Below, piece after piece: positions 8,518 through 17,459 of a stretch of 64,000 nucleotides of DNA (its first letter is position 1; each line of letters opens with the position of its first letter). Origin of the DNA: Rhodanobacter sp. LX-99 (lineage in GTDB: Bacteria > Pseudomonadota > Gammaproteobacteria > Xanthomonadales > Rhodanobacteraceae); contig NZ_JAHFVL010000001.1 in assembly GCF_018599185.1 (NCBI RefSeq), positions 310,001 through 374,000 of the forward strand, given 5' to 3'. Under the pieces are notes generated by a model. It was given only the letters and a program-made list of their open reading frames with translations. It searched no databases and was not told the DNA's origin. A program made the position numbers and the translations under genes.

Positions 8518-8892
8518 TCAGGTCCCTTGAAGGGTCAGCGGCGTGCACAGCGCGCAGGTGAAGCCCGCGCCGTAGGTGGTCCAGTCGGCCAGATCGGTGA
8601 CGGTGTAGAGGTTGCCCTGCCATTGCACGAGGTCGGCATCCTTGCCGGCGGCGCCCGCGCTCAGCGGCGTCCTGGAGTGCACCATCATGGAGCCGGTGAC
8701 GAGGCTGGCTTCCGGGAAGCGTTTGAGGATCGATCCGGCGTCATTCGTCACGACCCCAGCAAATGGTGTATCGGTAGGCGTGTTGCTGGCGATGCCGCCG
8801 GCATCCACGGTCTGCGCCTGGCGCCGGCGCACGAGCGTCCGGTCCACGAACTCGCGAGAGAACAGGACGCGGGTGACGTTGAGCGAAGGCAT
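8518..8892 (-). CDS. Probable head-tail joining (stopper-type) protein
   Basis: A 124-residue beta-rich protein located among connector genes. It opens MPSLNVTRVLFSREFVDRTL and carries the WQGNLYTVTDLADWTTYGAG pattern seen in small neck proteins that close the head after packaging. The family is not one I can name with certainty; the role is inferred from its place between a gp10-like protein and the neck terminator. Spacing to both neighbours is only 3-4 nt. Confidence 0.55.
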   Translation of the reverse strand: MPSLNVTRVLFSREFVDRTLVRRRQAQTVDAGGIASNTPTDTPFAGVVTNDAGSILKRFPEASLVTGSMMVHSRTPLSAGAAGKDADLVQWQGNLYTVTDLADWTTYGAGFTCALCTPLTLQGT

Positions 8893-8896
8893 GGGC

Positions 8897-9388
8897 TTAC
8901 TTTTCCCGGATCACATAGGTGATCGAGTTGCGCAGCTGACCGGTGTCGATCAGTGGTGTCGTGCCGGTACGCCCCCGCCGGCGCCGATTGGCCAGCGTGG
9001 ATTCTGCAAGGGCCGGCGGCACCCCGGAGTTGATCTTTGCGCGCACCGCGTTCTGGGCGATCAGCCCCGCGGCGTGCATGGCCTTGTCGCCCGCGTCCGA
9101 CTGGCCGTCCAGCGCCTTGGCGGCTCCTGCCTTCAGCTTGGCCGTGGCGGGCTTCAGCGCCGCCTCGACACCGGGCACCAGAAACGGACGCGCCGGCAGG
9201 TTGTTCGTCGGTGAACCGGTCTCCTGGATGTAGCCGATCGCGGCGTTACCCAGCGGCGACCCATCGGCCTCGCGCTGATTCCGTGCATCCTTGGACTCGG
9301 GTATGCCGATCAAGACTTCCTTCTTCACCAGATCGTGAATCGACTTCAGCACGTCGGCCAGCCGATCCTTCGTAACGGTGACCCCCAC
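8897..9388 (-). CDS. HK97 gp10-like tail completion protein
   Basis: A 163-residue protein with the features of the gp10/virion morphogenesis family: an N-terminal helix (ADVLKSIHDLVKKEVLIGIP), a GPLGNAAIGYIQETGSP-like segment (ESKDARNQREADGSPLGN), the LPARPFLVPGV motif and a C-terminal RTGTTPLIDTGQLRNSITY that is diagnostic. These proteins sit at the head-tail junction and help complete the tail. It is in the expected order after the DUF4054 adaptor. Confidence 0.8.
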   Translation of the reverse strand: MGVTVTKDRLADVLKSIHDLVKKEVLIGIPESKDARNQREADGSPLGNAAIGYIQETGSPTNNLPARPFLVPGVEAALKPATAKLKAGAAKALDGQSDAGDKAMHAAGLIAQNAVRAKINSGVPPALAESTLANRRRRGRTGTTPLIDTGQLRNSITYVIREK

Positions 9389-9389
9389 C

Positions 9390-9779
9390 TCAGCAGCCGC
9401 CGAACTGCATGCCGCCGGTACCGCACATGCGGGCGAACTGCAGCAACTGGATGCCGTAACGGGTCATGTTCCAGAAGCCGCCATCCTCGAGCGTGACCGC
9501 CGAGGCGTCCATGCTGACCGATACCTTGTCGACCGCTTTCGCCGTGGTCGGCCCGGTGACTTCGCCCGGTGTACTGATCGCCGCGTCCTGTACGGCCTGA
9601 GCAGCCAGTACCAGATGGTGCGCGACGAACAGCTCCTGCCCCAGGTTCCACCACGCCCCCCAGCGAGCCTCCGGCAGGGAAATGGACGCCACGTTCAACC
9701 AGAACGTCACCGAGCCGTCGGGATACGTGGTCGCATCCGTGAACTCGGGGAAATCCGTGCGGAATTGCGTGACGTCCAT
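9390..9779 (-). CDS. Head-tail adaptor protein (DUF4054-like)
   Basis: A 129-residue protein beginning MDVTQFRTDFPEFTDATTYP and continuing with WLNVASISL and ELFVAHHLVLAAQ, the recognisable pattern of DUF4054 adaptor proteins. The C-terminus SGFWNMTRYGIQLLQFAR-type segment (GGFWNMTRYGIQL) and Gly-Gly-Cys end are also typical. In related phages the adaptor ring docks below the portal. It overlaps no neighbour but is packed within 1 nt of the next gene. Confidence 0.8.
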   Translation of the reverse strand: MDVTQFRTDFPEFTDATTYPDGSVTFWLNVASISLPEARWGAWWNLGQELFVAHHLVLAAQAVQDAAISTPGEVTGPTTAKAVDKVSVSMDASAVTLEDGGFWNMTRYGIQLLQFARMCGTGGMQFGGC

Positions 9780-9788
9780 CGGCTTCCC

Positions 9789-10121
9789 TTACTTCTTGGC
9801 TGCAGCTTTCGCTGCAGCTTCTTTGGCGGCTACCTGTTCGGCTGCCGCGGCTTCGGCGGCTGCCTTTTCCTCAGCCTCCATCCGCTCCAGTTCTTCGGCA
9901 TCGGCCTTTCCCTGCGCAGCCTTGGCCTCGGCCGCAGCCTCTGCATCGGACTGCTTCACGCCCTTGGGCACCTCGGCCGAATGCGCCTTGGTATACCAGT
10001 GGTCGGCGATGTCGGCTTCCAGGCGCTGCACGCCCGCCTCGATCTTCAGCAGGATCTGCTCACCCTCGCGCACGAGAGTGAGGGTGAACGCCTTGGTGAT
10101 GTTGACCAGTTTGTTCGCCAT
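9789..10121 (-). CDS. Small phage structural-region protein (STY1053-like), Ala/Glu-rich tail
   Basis: The ATG at 10121 gives 110 residues. The N-terminal half (FTLTLVREGEQILLKIEAGV and DIADHWYTKAHS) resembles the short STY1053-type protein found next to capsid genes in many prophages; its function is not known to me. The C-terminal half, from about residue 59, is an Ala/Glu/Lys-rich stretch that predicts a single charged helix or coiled coil. A role as a small capsid-associated or connector factor is inferred only from position, 3 nt after the capsid gene. Confidence 0.6.
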   Translation of the reverse strand: MANKLVNITKAFTLTLVREGEQILLKIEAGVQRLEADIADHWYTKAHSAEVPKGVKQSDAEAAAEAKAAQGKADAEELERMEAEEKAAAEAAAAEQVAAKEAAAKAAAKK

Positions 10122-10123
10122 GA

Positions 10124-11137
10124 TCAGAACCCATCCGCGTACTGTGCGGTTTCCGGATAGACCCACTCGACCGCGCCCAGGCGGCCATAGTAATAGGTCA
10201 GCTGGCTGATACCCCGGTACTCCACCGGCGTGCGCTGCAGCGGGACCAGCGGGAAGCGGACCCGGTTCTGATCCTGCGAGTAGGCCACCATGCGGTCGGT
10301 GCTGCCGGCGCCGCGGCCGGTCAGGAACTTCATCGGCACGATGTCCAGCGGGACGCCGTTGACCGCGTTGGCCAGCGAGTTGTCCTTGAGGAACTGCAGG
10401 ATGCTGATGTTGCCGGCCGAGCTGACCTTCTGGCTCACCAGGTAGCTGTACTTCGCCGGCGGCAGGCCCAGCTTGCCCGGCACCACCGCGTAGCCCGAGG
10501 CCGCCCACGCCGCATTCAGCACGGTGTTGACGTCGGCGAGGATCTCGTCCGGCGTCTTGCTGGTCCACAGCGGGCTGGCCGAAGCACCGTTGACGACGTT
10601 GGTCGCGGTCACCAGCGGCGAGTTCAGCAGGCCGTACAGGCCCAGGATGCCGTCGCCGATGTAGACCTGCTCGTCCACGTCCATGTTGTACTTCATCTGC
10701 ATGCCAGCGAACTTCTGCTGGTCGACCGGCCGGCCGAGCTGCTGCGCCGAGGCCAGCTCCGGCAGGGTCCAGCCAAGCTCCATGCCCCACAGGCTCAGGG
10801 GATAGGCGGTCTTGCCGATGTCCAGCGCAATGCCCTGGATGGCGGTCGCATCCTTGCCGATCCAACTCTTTCCGTTCGGCGATGCGCCGCCGGCGGCGGC
10901 GAAGCTGGAGTTGGTGAAGCTCGACACCTCGTCGGCGATCGAGACGTCTTCGCGCAGGTCGATGTCGCGCGACCAGGTGACCGAGGCCAGGGGCTCGTGC
11001 AGGCGCTGGTCCAGACGCTCCAGCTCACCGACGAGGAAGGCACCCGCGCTGTCACGGGTGGCCTGATCGAACGTCATCAGACCCGCGTCACGGGTGTATG
11101 CGTTCCGTACGGAACGCGGGAGGATCAGTTTGTTCAT
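10124..11137 (-). CDS. Major capsid protein (DUF2184-like)
   Basis: A 337-residue protein with the DUF2184 pattern: SRDIDLREDVSIADEVSSFT early on, then YPLSLWGMELGWTLPELASA, and ILADVNTVLNAAW in the middle. It ends TYYYGRLGAVEWVYPETAQY. The fold is the HK97 type and the protein builds the icosahedral head. No separate scaffold is seen; the upstream acidic protease-like protein may supply that role. A terminator-like hairpin lies between the cement gene and this gene, which is unusual for such a highly made protein. Confidence 0.85.
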   Translation of the reverse strand: MNKLILPRSVRNAYTRDAGLMTFDQATRDSAGAFLVGELERLDQRLHEPLASVTWSRDIDLREDVSIADEVSSFTNSSFAAAGGASPNGKSWIGKDATAIQGIALDIGKTAYPLSLWGMELGWTLPELASAQQLGRPVDQQKFAGMQMKYNMDVDEQVYIGDGILGLYGLLNSPLVTATNVVNGASASPLWTSKTPDEILADVNTVLNAAWAASGYAVVPGKLGLPPAKYSYLVSQKVSSAGNISILQFLKDNSLANAVNGVPLDIVPMKFLTGRGAGSTDRMVAYSQDQNRVRFPLVPLQRTPVEYRGISQLTYYYGRLGAVEWVYPETAQYADGF

Positions 11138-11163
11138 GGTGCGGTTCTCCGGATCGCGCCCAC

Positions 11164-11187
11164 AAAAAAGCCGCCCTGAAGGCGGCT
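11164..11187 (-). terminator. Terminator-like hairpin between cement and capsid genes
   Basis: On the minus strand an AGCCGCC/GGCGGCT stem with a 5-nt loop is followed by six T. It lies in the 76-nt gap between the cement gene stop and the capsid start. It could limit transcription, be overridden by antitermination, or protect the 3' end of the cement message. Confidence 0.7.
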
Positions 11188-11213
11188 CATTGCGTGGCTA
11201 TTTGTGGGTTGGA

Positions 11214-11702
11214 TCAGATGTTGTATTCGATCTCGACGTTGCCGTTGGCGTCGCCGGCGTTGGTGAAGGACACGCCGGTCAGCGCGACGGTGTGCGTGCT
11301 GTCGGCGACCGCCTCGATGCCGCCGACCACCTTGGCGCCGGACGGGGTGTCGATGCGGACGTACACGGTGCCGCCCTGCGCCGGCGTGCCGGCGTTGCAC
11401 TTCACCGTCATCCAGCCGCGGCGCAGGATGTTGGCCGAGCCGCTGGTCGGCGGGGTGGCCGTGCCGATCGGCTCCTGCGCGCTCTGGGTCGGGTACGGCC
11501 GCACCAGGAAGCCGTACAGGCTGGTCGCCACGTCGGCGGCGGCGAACGGCACCACCTTGCCGCTGACCAGCTTCACCGGGAGGCCGTAGGAGGCGAACGG
11601 GAGGCTGGCGTTGAAGAACTGGGTCTCGATGGTCGAGTCCAGTTTTCGGCTGACATCGCCCGGGATACCGGACGGCATGCGGTACAGATATGCGTTGGAC
11701 AT
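11214..11702 (-). CDS. Structural cement (capsid decoration) protein
   Basis: A 162-residue protein opening MSNAYLYRMPSGIPGDVSR, then DSTIETQFFNASLPFASYGLP, the signature of the gp24-like structural cement family. These small beta-rich proteins bind the outside of the expanded capsid and stabilise it. The middle portion (GFLVRPYPTQSAQE, LRRGWMTVKCN) and a C-terminal beta domain (GNVEIEYNI) fit. It lies just before the capsid gene as is usual. Confidence 0.8.
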   Translation of the reverse strand: MSNAYLYRMPSGIPGDVSRKLDSTIETQFFNASLPFASYGLPVKLVSGKVVPFAAADVATSLYGFLVRPYPTQSAQEPIGTATPPTSGSANILRRGWMTVKCNAGTPAQGGTVYVRIDTPSGAKVVGGIEAVADSTHTVALTGVSFTNAGDANGNVEIEYNI

Positions 11703-11714
11703 GTGTCCTTCTCC

Positions 11715-13055
11715 TCAGTGATGGATGCTGGTGCGCTTGGCCCAGAAATCCCGGTTGGTTTTGTTGAGCGACGCGACGTCCGTGGTCTTGCCGAAGTCCT
11801 TGACCGACACCGATACGCGGGTGTGGTTGTCGTTGTTGCGGGCCTTGATCAGGTTGGCGGCACCGACGAAGGCGGCGTGCAGCATCGGCACCGGCAGCTT
11901 GCTGAAGTCCGCAGTCTGGCCGCCCAAGAAGAGCTCGATCGCCGCTTTGCCGTCGTCGGTCTTGTACGCGGTGTCGAGCGCACGGCGCTGGCAGCTGCAC
12001 AGGGCCTGCGCGCGCTGGGCGTCGGTGGTCTTGGCGTCGAAGGTGGGCATCTTGGTGCCCGGAGCGAGGATTTCGGCCAGCGACGGGATCAGCTTCGCGG
12101 CGTCGCCGGTGTAGAGCTTCACGCCAGCCTCGTCGAGCTTGCCGGCGGCTTCCGGCTGGGTCAGGTCGCCCGCATCGTCGGTCTTCTTCTTGTCATCGTC
12201 GTCATCGTCTTCGTCGCTGTCGTCGGCCTTGGCCTTCTTCAGCTCCTGGATGTCCTCGTCCATCGCGGTGAGCTTGTCGAAGATCTTGGACAGCGCGTCG
12301 CTGGTCCTGCCTTCCTTTTCCTTGGCCTCGCGCGCCGCCTTCTCTTCCTCGGACTCCTCGTCCATGGATTCGGCTTCACTGGCCAGCTTCTCGACCTCGT
12401 CCGCGTCCTTCGCCTTGAACGCCCGCATCAGCAGGTCGCCGAACTTGCTCTTGCCCGTTTTCTTTGCCATGTCTTCGTCTCCGATTGCGCACCGCGGGCC
12501 ACAACGGCCTCGCTCGACGAGCGCTACGTGGTTGCCAACGATGTTGCGCTGTACCGCGCGCCCCGGTTCTGCCTGGTCGTAGTCAGCCTCGTAGCCGTTG
12601 CTGACCTCTTCGATGCCATCGTCCTGCACGGCCTTGATGGCGCCCTGCTCGGTGATGAGCAGGTCAGCGAGCATCAGGTCGTCCTCGATGCCGGTGCCGC
12701 GGCGCACGTTGAACATCGTGCCGACGGCGAAGTTGCGGATATTGGCCGGGCCCACGAACTCGTCCGGATGGCTCAGCGTGACCGGCTTGCCCTCGAAGCT
12801 GGCAATGGTCTGCGGACGGAACAGATCCTCCGGTCCGCGCGAGACGCGCACGATGCCGGTGTTGTCGCCGGCGATCATCTCGCCGTCACCGCCGACGATC
12901 TCGCCCTCGGCGTAGAGCATCTCGCCGGTACGAGCCACCGGCACGTCTTCGCACAGCAGGTATCCCTCGGGCGTCAGCGATCGCTTCGGGCCCAGCTTGG
13001 ACACGGTGTAGTACCGCGACGCGCCGGACGGGTCGAAGTCAGTGGTCTTCATCAT
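11715..13055 (-). CDS. DUF2213-type protein, probable prohead protease/scaffold
   Basis: The ATG at 13055, with GAGG upstream and in a TGATG overlap with the preceding stop, gives 446 residues. The N-terminal ~210 residues (GYLLCEDVPVARTGEMLY, KPVTLSHPDEFVGP, EEVSNGYEADY, GNHVALVERGR) are the DUF2213 domain, related to prohead proteases; His in LSHP and the GNHVALV segment are the conserved positions. The rest is a highly acidic and lysine-rich coiled region (about 220-340, including a run of Asp) followed by a helical end with SCQRRALDT. The design, protease-like head plus charged helix, suggests a fused protease-scaffold. Enzymatic activity is inferred. Confidence 0.75.
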   Translation of the reverse strand: MMKTTDFDPSGASRYYTVSKLGPKRSLTPEGYLLCEDVPVARTGEMLYAEGEIVGGDGEMIAGDNTGIVRVSRGPEDLFRPQTIASFEGKPVTLSHPDEFVGPANIRNFAVGTMFNVRRGTGIEDDLMLADLLITEQGAIKAVQDDGIEEVSNGYEADYDQAEPGRAVQRNIVGNHVALVERGRCGPRCAIGDEDMAKKTGKSKFGDLLMRAFKAKDADEVEKLASEAESMDEESEEEKAAREAKEKEGRTSDALSKIFDKLTAMDEDIQELKKAKADDSDEDDDDDDKKKTDDAGDLTQPEAAGKLDEAGVKLYTGDAAKLIPSLAEILAPGTKMPTFDAKTTDAQRAQALCSCQRRALDTAYKTDDGKAAIELFLGGQTADFSKLPVPMLHAAFVGAANLIKARNNDNHTRVSVSVKDFGKTTDVASLNKTNRDFWAKRTSIHH

Positions 13056-13813
13056 CAATCCTCGGGAATCACCGGCTCCGGGTAGCATCGGCAGTTGTAG
13101 ATCTGCCCGGCATGCGTCGTGGTGCCATCGGAAAGCGTCGGCGGGGAATCCCACCGGACGAACTTCCCGTTCATTTGCTTGTGGCTGTGCCGCACGTCTG
13201 CGTCTCCTGACGTACGCCAAACGTAACCTTCACTTCCAACGTGCTCGGCACGCGCCTGGGTGAGCGTCGACGCCGTGCGCGCCACCTCCGTGCGTGCGAT
13301 CAGGTTGGCGCGTCTCACCGACACCTCGCCCGACCGCGCGATCTCCTTGGCGATCTCCTTCGCCCGGGTGCTGTCCTCGATGCCGGCCAGCGTCAGCTCG
13401 TGCACGCGCTGCGCCGCATCCTTCGGCAGGGACGTGATCAGCGTGACCTGCTCCTGCAGCAACTCCTGCATGCGCGCGCCGGTCGGCGCGGTGCGAATCT
13501 CCTTGCGCAGCTCCCGCGACATCGCGTCCGAGAGCTGCTCCCACATGCCGCGATCGCGCGCGTCGACCTCGGCCAGCATCTGTGCTGCGGCGCGTTCCGC
13601 CCAGGGCGACAGCGCTTCGGCGTACTTGCCGAGCAATTGCGTGATCGTCGGTACCGCTGCCGGATCGCCAGCGGGGAATCCGTTGATCAGGTGCCCGACC
13701 TGGACGGCGACCTTACGCAGCTGCGATGCGTAGCGAAGCTCGGCCCTTCGGGTTGTCGGCGCCTGCCGCTTCTTCTTCCGATCCCGGAACTGCAGGGTTT
13801 GCATCAGGATCAA
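13055..13813 (-). CDS. Minor head protein (SPP1 gp7/Mu gpF-like head morphogenesis)
   Basis: A 252-residue protein overlapping the portal gene by about 100 nt. The C-terminal half has the diagnostic head-morphogenesis pattern ANLIARTEVARTASTLTQAR, then YVWRTSGDADVRHSHKQMNG and GQIYNCRCYPEP, with the final Cys-x-Cys. In SPP1 the family member binds the portal and enters the head. The N-terminus is basic (FRDRKKKRQAPTTRRAELRY). An internal Met three residues in (13804) is an alternative start. Confidence 0.8.
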   Translation of the reverse strand: MILMQTLQFRDRKKKRQAPTTRRAELRYASQLRKVAVQVGHLINGFPAGDPAAVPTITQLLGKYAEALSPWAERAAAQMLAEVDARDRGMWEQLSDAMSRELRKEIRTAPTGARMQELLQEQVTLITSLPKDAAQRVHELTLAGIEDSTRAKEIAKEIARSGEVSVRRANLIARTEVARTASTLTQARAEHVGSEGYVWRTSGDADVRHSHKQMNGKFVRWDSPPTLSDGTTTHAGQIYNCRCYPEPVIPED

Positions 13814-15212
13814 CCTCGCTGACCGGCGGCGGCGCGTTCTCGGCTACCTTGATCATCTCGTCGGTGATGTTGGTGAACAGGCCCGTGATCTTGCTGAGCT
13901 GCTTCAGCTCCTTGAGGCACGTCGGCAGGTCGATCACCGCGGAATCGAATGCTTCCAGAACCGCCTGCGTGGTCGCCGTGGCGATCGCCGACTTCTCGGT
14001 ATCGGACATGCGTTGCAGGCTGTTGAAGCTGAAATCCCATCCCTTTGGCATTGCTGTGCCGAGCACGGAACGGGCCATCACTTCGATCAGGCGCGTCAGC
14101 GGCATACGCAGCCGGCGCTCCTGCTTCGTGTTGATGCTCTCGTGGTACTGCTTCATCTCGCCGTCGCCGGTGGAGTTCAGGCCGGCCGGCGACTGACCGA
14201 ACAATCGGGTGAGCGGAATCTCCGCCGCGCCGGACAGCTGCTGCGCCATCTGCAGCATGACGTCATCCAGGCCGGCGAACGTGTACTGGTCGACCTGGAA
14301 CTCGTCGGACGCATCCAGCAGGGTGAGTCCTTCGTTGCTCTGGTACCGGCGGATCATCTCGATCTGCTTGATGAGACCCTCGAAGGCCGGTCCACCCAGC
14401 CCGATGATCTCGCGCAGCTTGTCGACCTTGAGCGTGCGCAGATGCGCCTTGTAGACGAGCTGGGCGGCACCCTGCGTGGTGCTGTCGAACGCGAGCAGGC
14501 GGTCGAAGAGACGCTCGATGACCGACTGGCCCCACAGGTTTTCGCTGATCTTCTGCCAGTACGGCAGGTCGACCCCGTCGATGCGCAGCACCCGGCTGTA
14601 GTGGATCCGCTGACGCTTCAGCGCCATCGAGTCGGCGACCACGTCGTAGAACTTCGGCTTGCCGAGATCCGGACCGAGTTCGGTGACCAGGTTCTCCAGC
14701 GACGGCTGCACCAGCCAGCGATCGAGCACCAGAAGGCCCTTGAACTGCCCCTCGCCGACCGAGTCCGTGCGCAGCGGCGTGTCCATCTTCTGGCCGTCGA
14801 TCAGCATGACCGCCAGCGCGCCACCGTAGAGCCGGCCCCACTTGATCGTGTCGCACAGCGCGTCCCAGATCTGCAGGCGCTCCATGGCCTGGTCGAAGGT
14901 CTGTTGATCGTCCGGGCTCAGGTCCGAGGTCACCTCAATGCCGGCGCGCGTCATGTCCTCGGCGACGCTGTCCACGACGGCGCCGACGATCCAGCTGGAG
15001 CGGTACATCGCCTCCATCTGAACGCGGTTGCGGCTGATGAAGTCGAAACCGTAGCTGCCGCCCGAACTCTGGTTGTTCGTCTGAATGCCGACACGCGCCT
15101 CGAAGTTCTGGAAGCTGTCCGCGGTGTAGCGTTTCGCGCCGGCCGACGCGCGCGCCATCGGCGTCCGCATCGCGGGAGGTGCCGCGTTGCGTTGGCGATT
15201 GCGCTTGCTCAT
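13713..15212 (-). CDS. Portal protein (DUF1073-like)
   Basis: The ATG at 15212, preceded by GAGGA, gives 499 residues. Typical portal features are FDFISRNRVQMEAMYRSSWI, the DAMTRAGIE-like segment (EDMTRAGIEV), TIKWGRLYGGALAVMLIDGQ and the PLTRLFGQSPAGLNSTGDGE motif, all hallmarks of the DUF1073 portal family. Twelve copies form the DNA channel at one head vertex. Databases sometimes label this family as anti-CBASS Acb1-like; no extra nuclease domain is visible here, so a plain portal is the better call. It lies directly after the large terminase. Confidence 0.85.
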   Translation of the reverse strand: MSKRNRQRNAAPPAMRTPMARASAGAKRYTADSFQNFEARVGIQTNNQSSGGSYGFDFISRNRVQMEAMYRSSWIVGAVVDSVAEDMTRAGIEVTSDLSPDDQQTFDQAMERLQIWDALCDTIKWGRLYGGALAVMLIDGQKMDTPLRTDSVGEGQFKGLLVLDRWLVQPSLENLVTELGPDLGKPKFYDVVADSMALKRQRIHYSRVLRIDGVDLPYWQKISENLWGQSVIERLFDRLLAFDSTTQGAAQLVYKAHLRTLKVDKLREIIGLGGPAFEGLIKQIEMIRRYQSNEGLTLLDASDEFQVDQYTFAGLDDVMLQMAQQLSGAAEIPLTRLFGQSPAGLNSTGDGEMKQYHESINTKQERRLRMPLTRLIEVMARSVLGTAMPKGWDFSFNSLQRMSDTEKSAIATATTQAVLEAFDSAVIDLPTCLKELKQLSKITGLFTNITDEMIKVAENAPPPVSEVDPDANPAVPGSEEEAAGADNPKGRASLRIAAA

Positions 15213-15219
15213 CGTGTCC

Positions 15220-16815
15220 TCATGCCGCCAGGGCGGCCCAGATGTCCAGCGCACGGGCGCCGGGGTGGTAGTGGATCATCACGGCGTCCGCCAGGTTCGG
15301 CGAACGCGTGCCATCCGGAGCCTTGTCGATCACGACCTTGCCCACGGTGTTGATGCTGTACGTCGGCTGGGACAGCTCGGTGATGAGCCGCGCCAGGTTC
15401 GGCAGGGCTGGATCAATCGAGATGATCGCGTCCGGGTCCACGGCCATGCCTTCCACGACGGCGCGGTAGGTCTGCTGGAACCGAATCCGCAGGGACCACC
15501 ACGACTGCGCCTTGAAGTTCTGGAAGAAATCCTTGTTCTTGCGCTTCGACACCATCTCGCCGTCCGGGTCGACGACTTCGCCGGACCCTCGAAACGGTTC
15601 GGCGCGGCGCTCCGTCACGCCGGCTTTCCGGCGCTGGTCATTGATCACCCGTGCATCACCCCGAACGCCAGCGCCCAGACCGTCCGCGTCGTAGTCGAAC
15701 CGCGCGTAGTCGTGCGCGTCGCACAGGGCGAAGGCCTTCTCCACGGTGCCGAAGATGTCATCACCCTTGCCTGACCACTCCTCGAGCACGTTCAGCAGGA
15801 TGCCCTGTCCGCCGGCGAAGGCGTTCTTGTCGACGCCCTCGTCAGCCACGTCCAGCGCACCGGACCCGGCGCCCGTGGGCGTGATTCCCAGCTTCAGGTG
15901 AGCGCCTATCGCGGCCTGCACCCAGGTTGATGGGATCACCACGCCCTCGACCGAGGCCGAGTAGTTGATGTCGATTTCCTGCGCCACCGTCACCGGGTCA
16001 AGATCGGCGACCTGCTTGGCGTACCAGGCGTCGTCCTTGCGCGGATCGTCGCGCCAGTGGAAGGTGAAGACCTTGACCCTGCCGCTGAAGCGCTTCTGCG
16101 CGAAGACGTTGGCCCGCCCGTTCGGCGTACTGATGTCCTGCTGGCAGTTCGTCGTCTGCGACAGCGCCGCCTCGACCAGATGGGCGCGCTCCAGGAAGGC
16201 GTGCTCGTCCACGATGTAGAAGCTGGCGCGGTCACCGCGACCGATGCCGTCGCCGGCCTCGCCCGTCATCACCGACCCGCTCTCCGGGAACACCAGCCGC
16301 ATGTGCGGGGCGTGCCGTTGCCGATCCCACCCGCCGCGGAACTCCTCCGGCAGGTAGGTCATGAACATCCGCGCCTTCTCGAAGAGCGACTTCGGCGAGC
16401 CGATCTTGTCGACGTACTCCTCCTTGCGCGATCCGAACCCGGCCACGACGCCGTCGTTGTGCAGGCAGATCGAAGCCGCCGTGCCCACCGTGAGCCACGA
16501 CATACCCATGTCGCGGGTCTTCTCCGTGAGTCCGCGTTCCTGCGCGCGCCACCGCTCCACGAACCACTCGACCCACTCCTCCTGCTTCGGGAACAGGACG
16601 AACGGGATGATCGCCGGCAGGCCGCGCTCCACGTTGCGCGGGTCGAACGTGAGACCCCAGTCGATGATGAATTGCGCCGGGTGATCCCGGTAGAACTGCT
16701 TCATCGCCGGAATGGCGGAAGGGTTCTTCCTGATCCGTTGCAGGCGCTCCATGCGCCACTCGAACACCGGCACGTAGTCCGGCTTCTTGAAGTCAAAGGC
16801 GAACGGAAGCGGCAT
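15220..16815 (-). CDS. Terminase large subunit
   Basis: The ATG at 16815 (overlapping the small-subunit stop as TGATG) gives 531 residues. The ATPase region shows a P-loop-like [10 protein letters not shown] at about 98-107 and a Walker [10 protein letters not shown] near 199-207, with STPNG following. The nuclease region carries [10 protein letters not shown] and later [10 protein letters not shown]. The protein powers DNA translocation into the head and cuts the concatemer. The family (long N-terminal [23 protein letters not shown]) is that seen with DUF1073 portals. No truncation is visible. Confidence 0.9.
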   Translation of the reverse strand: MPLPFAFDFKKPDYVPVFEWRMERLQRIRKNPSAIPAMKQFYRDHPAQFIIDWGLTFDPRNVERGLPAIIPFVLFPKQEEWVEWFVERWRAQERGLTEKTRDMGMSWLTVGTAASICLHNDGVVAGFGSRKEEYVDKIGSPKSLFEKARMFMTYLPEEFRGGWDRQRHAPHMRLVFPESGSVMTGEAGDGIGRGDRASFYIVDEHAFLERAHLVEAALSQTTNCQQDISTPNGRANVFAQKRFSGRVKVFTFHWRDDPRKDDAWYAKQVADLDPVTVAQEIDINYSASVEGVVIPSTWVQAAIGAHLKLGITPTGAGSGALDVADEGVDKNAFAGGQGILLNVLEEWSGKGDDIFGTVEKAFALCDAHDYARFDYDADGLGAGVRGDARVINDQRRKAGVTERRAEPFRGSGEVVDPDGEMVSKRKNKDFFQNFKAQSWWSLRIRFQQTYRAVVEGMAVDPDAIISIDPALPNLARLITELSQPTYSINTVGKVVIDKAPDGTRSPNLADAVMIHYHPGARALDIWAALAA

Positions 16816-17297
16816 CAGGCCTCCGCCTTCATCATCTCCTGGTAGATGCGCGCGGCCTCGATGGGGTCGGTGGCCGAGGTCACCACCGAACGATTGGCGG
16901 TCTCGATCGGCGCGCCGGCCGGACCGGTCAGCTCCTGCCGGCTCACGTCCTTCCACCCGGCGCGGTTCTTCAGCCAGAAGATGGCGGCGGTCACCGATGC
17001 CGGGATGTGCTCCATCGTCTTGGCCCGGACCACGGTGCCGTTGTGCTGGAAGATCTTCTCCACCTCGTGCTCATAGCCGACGGCGCGCTGGAAGAGCGAG
17101 GCGGCAACACGGTCATCCGGACCCTTCTTGCCCAGCTTCATCGCCTTGGCGAAGTCGGGGTAATCGGACTTCCAGCGGTACAGGGTGCGATCGGAGACGC
17201 CGAACACGTCGGCCATCTCGATGTCGGTCAGCCCGTGGGTCGCGAGCTTCTTTGCCTGCGCGACGTATTCAGGTTTGAAGGCGGTCGGGCGAGCCAT
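16815..17297 (-). CDS. Terminase small subunit
   Basis: A 160-residue protein. Residues 8-48 form a helix-turn-helix ([38 protein letters not shown]), which recognises the packaging site, followed by a coupling region [20 protein letters not shown] and [19 protein letters not shown], standard for this family. It lies immediately before the large subunit, with overlapping stop and start. No packaging site (cos/pac) can be picked out by eye. Confidence 0.9.
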   Translation of the reverse strand: MARPTAFKPEYVAQAKKLATHGLTDIEMADVFGVSDRTLYRWKSDYPDFAKAMKLGKKGPDDRVAASLFQRAVGYEHEVEKIFQHNGTVVRAKTMEHIPASVTAAIFWLKNRAGWKDVSRQELTGPAGAPIETANRSVVTSATDPIEAARIYQEMMKAEA

Positions 17298-17299
17298 GA

Positions 17300-17458
17300 T
17301 CAGATATCACTCTTCGGCGGCAACCGCTCCCGCGGCGCTGGCACGGTGGGCTTGATGCTGGCCTGCCACTTGCGGTCGGCGTTGATCTCGGCCAGCAGCC
17401 AGACGATCACGCCGATCAGCAGCAGGGCGGCGATGATGATGGCGACGAGGGTGAACAT
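17300..17458 (-). CDS. Small single-pass membrane protein
   Basis: A 52-residue frame from the ATG at 17458, too short for most gene finders. Residues 2-23 (FTLVAIIIAALLLIGVIVWL) form one clear membrane helix, followed by a basic, proline-rich cytoplasmic or periplasmic tail (PTVPAPRERLPPK). It sits between Rz and the small terminase with 1-2 nt gaps, so it belongs to the lysis cassette. It could be an accessory holin or a regulator of the holin; nothing in it fixes the role. Confidence 0.6.
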   Translation of the reverse strand: MFTLVAIIIAALLLIGVIVWLLAEINADRKWQASIKPTVPAPRERLPPKSDI

Positions 17459-17459
17459 G

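Noticed and set aside
13713..15212. Anti-CBASS (Acb1) activity for the portal gene, as the family name in some databases suggests
   Set aside because: All recognisable features are those of the DUF1073 portal, the gene is in the portal position, and no additional phosphoesterase domain is visible.
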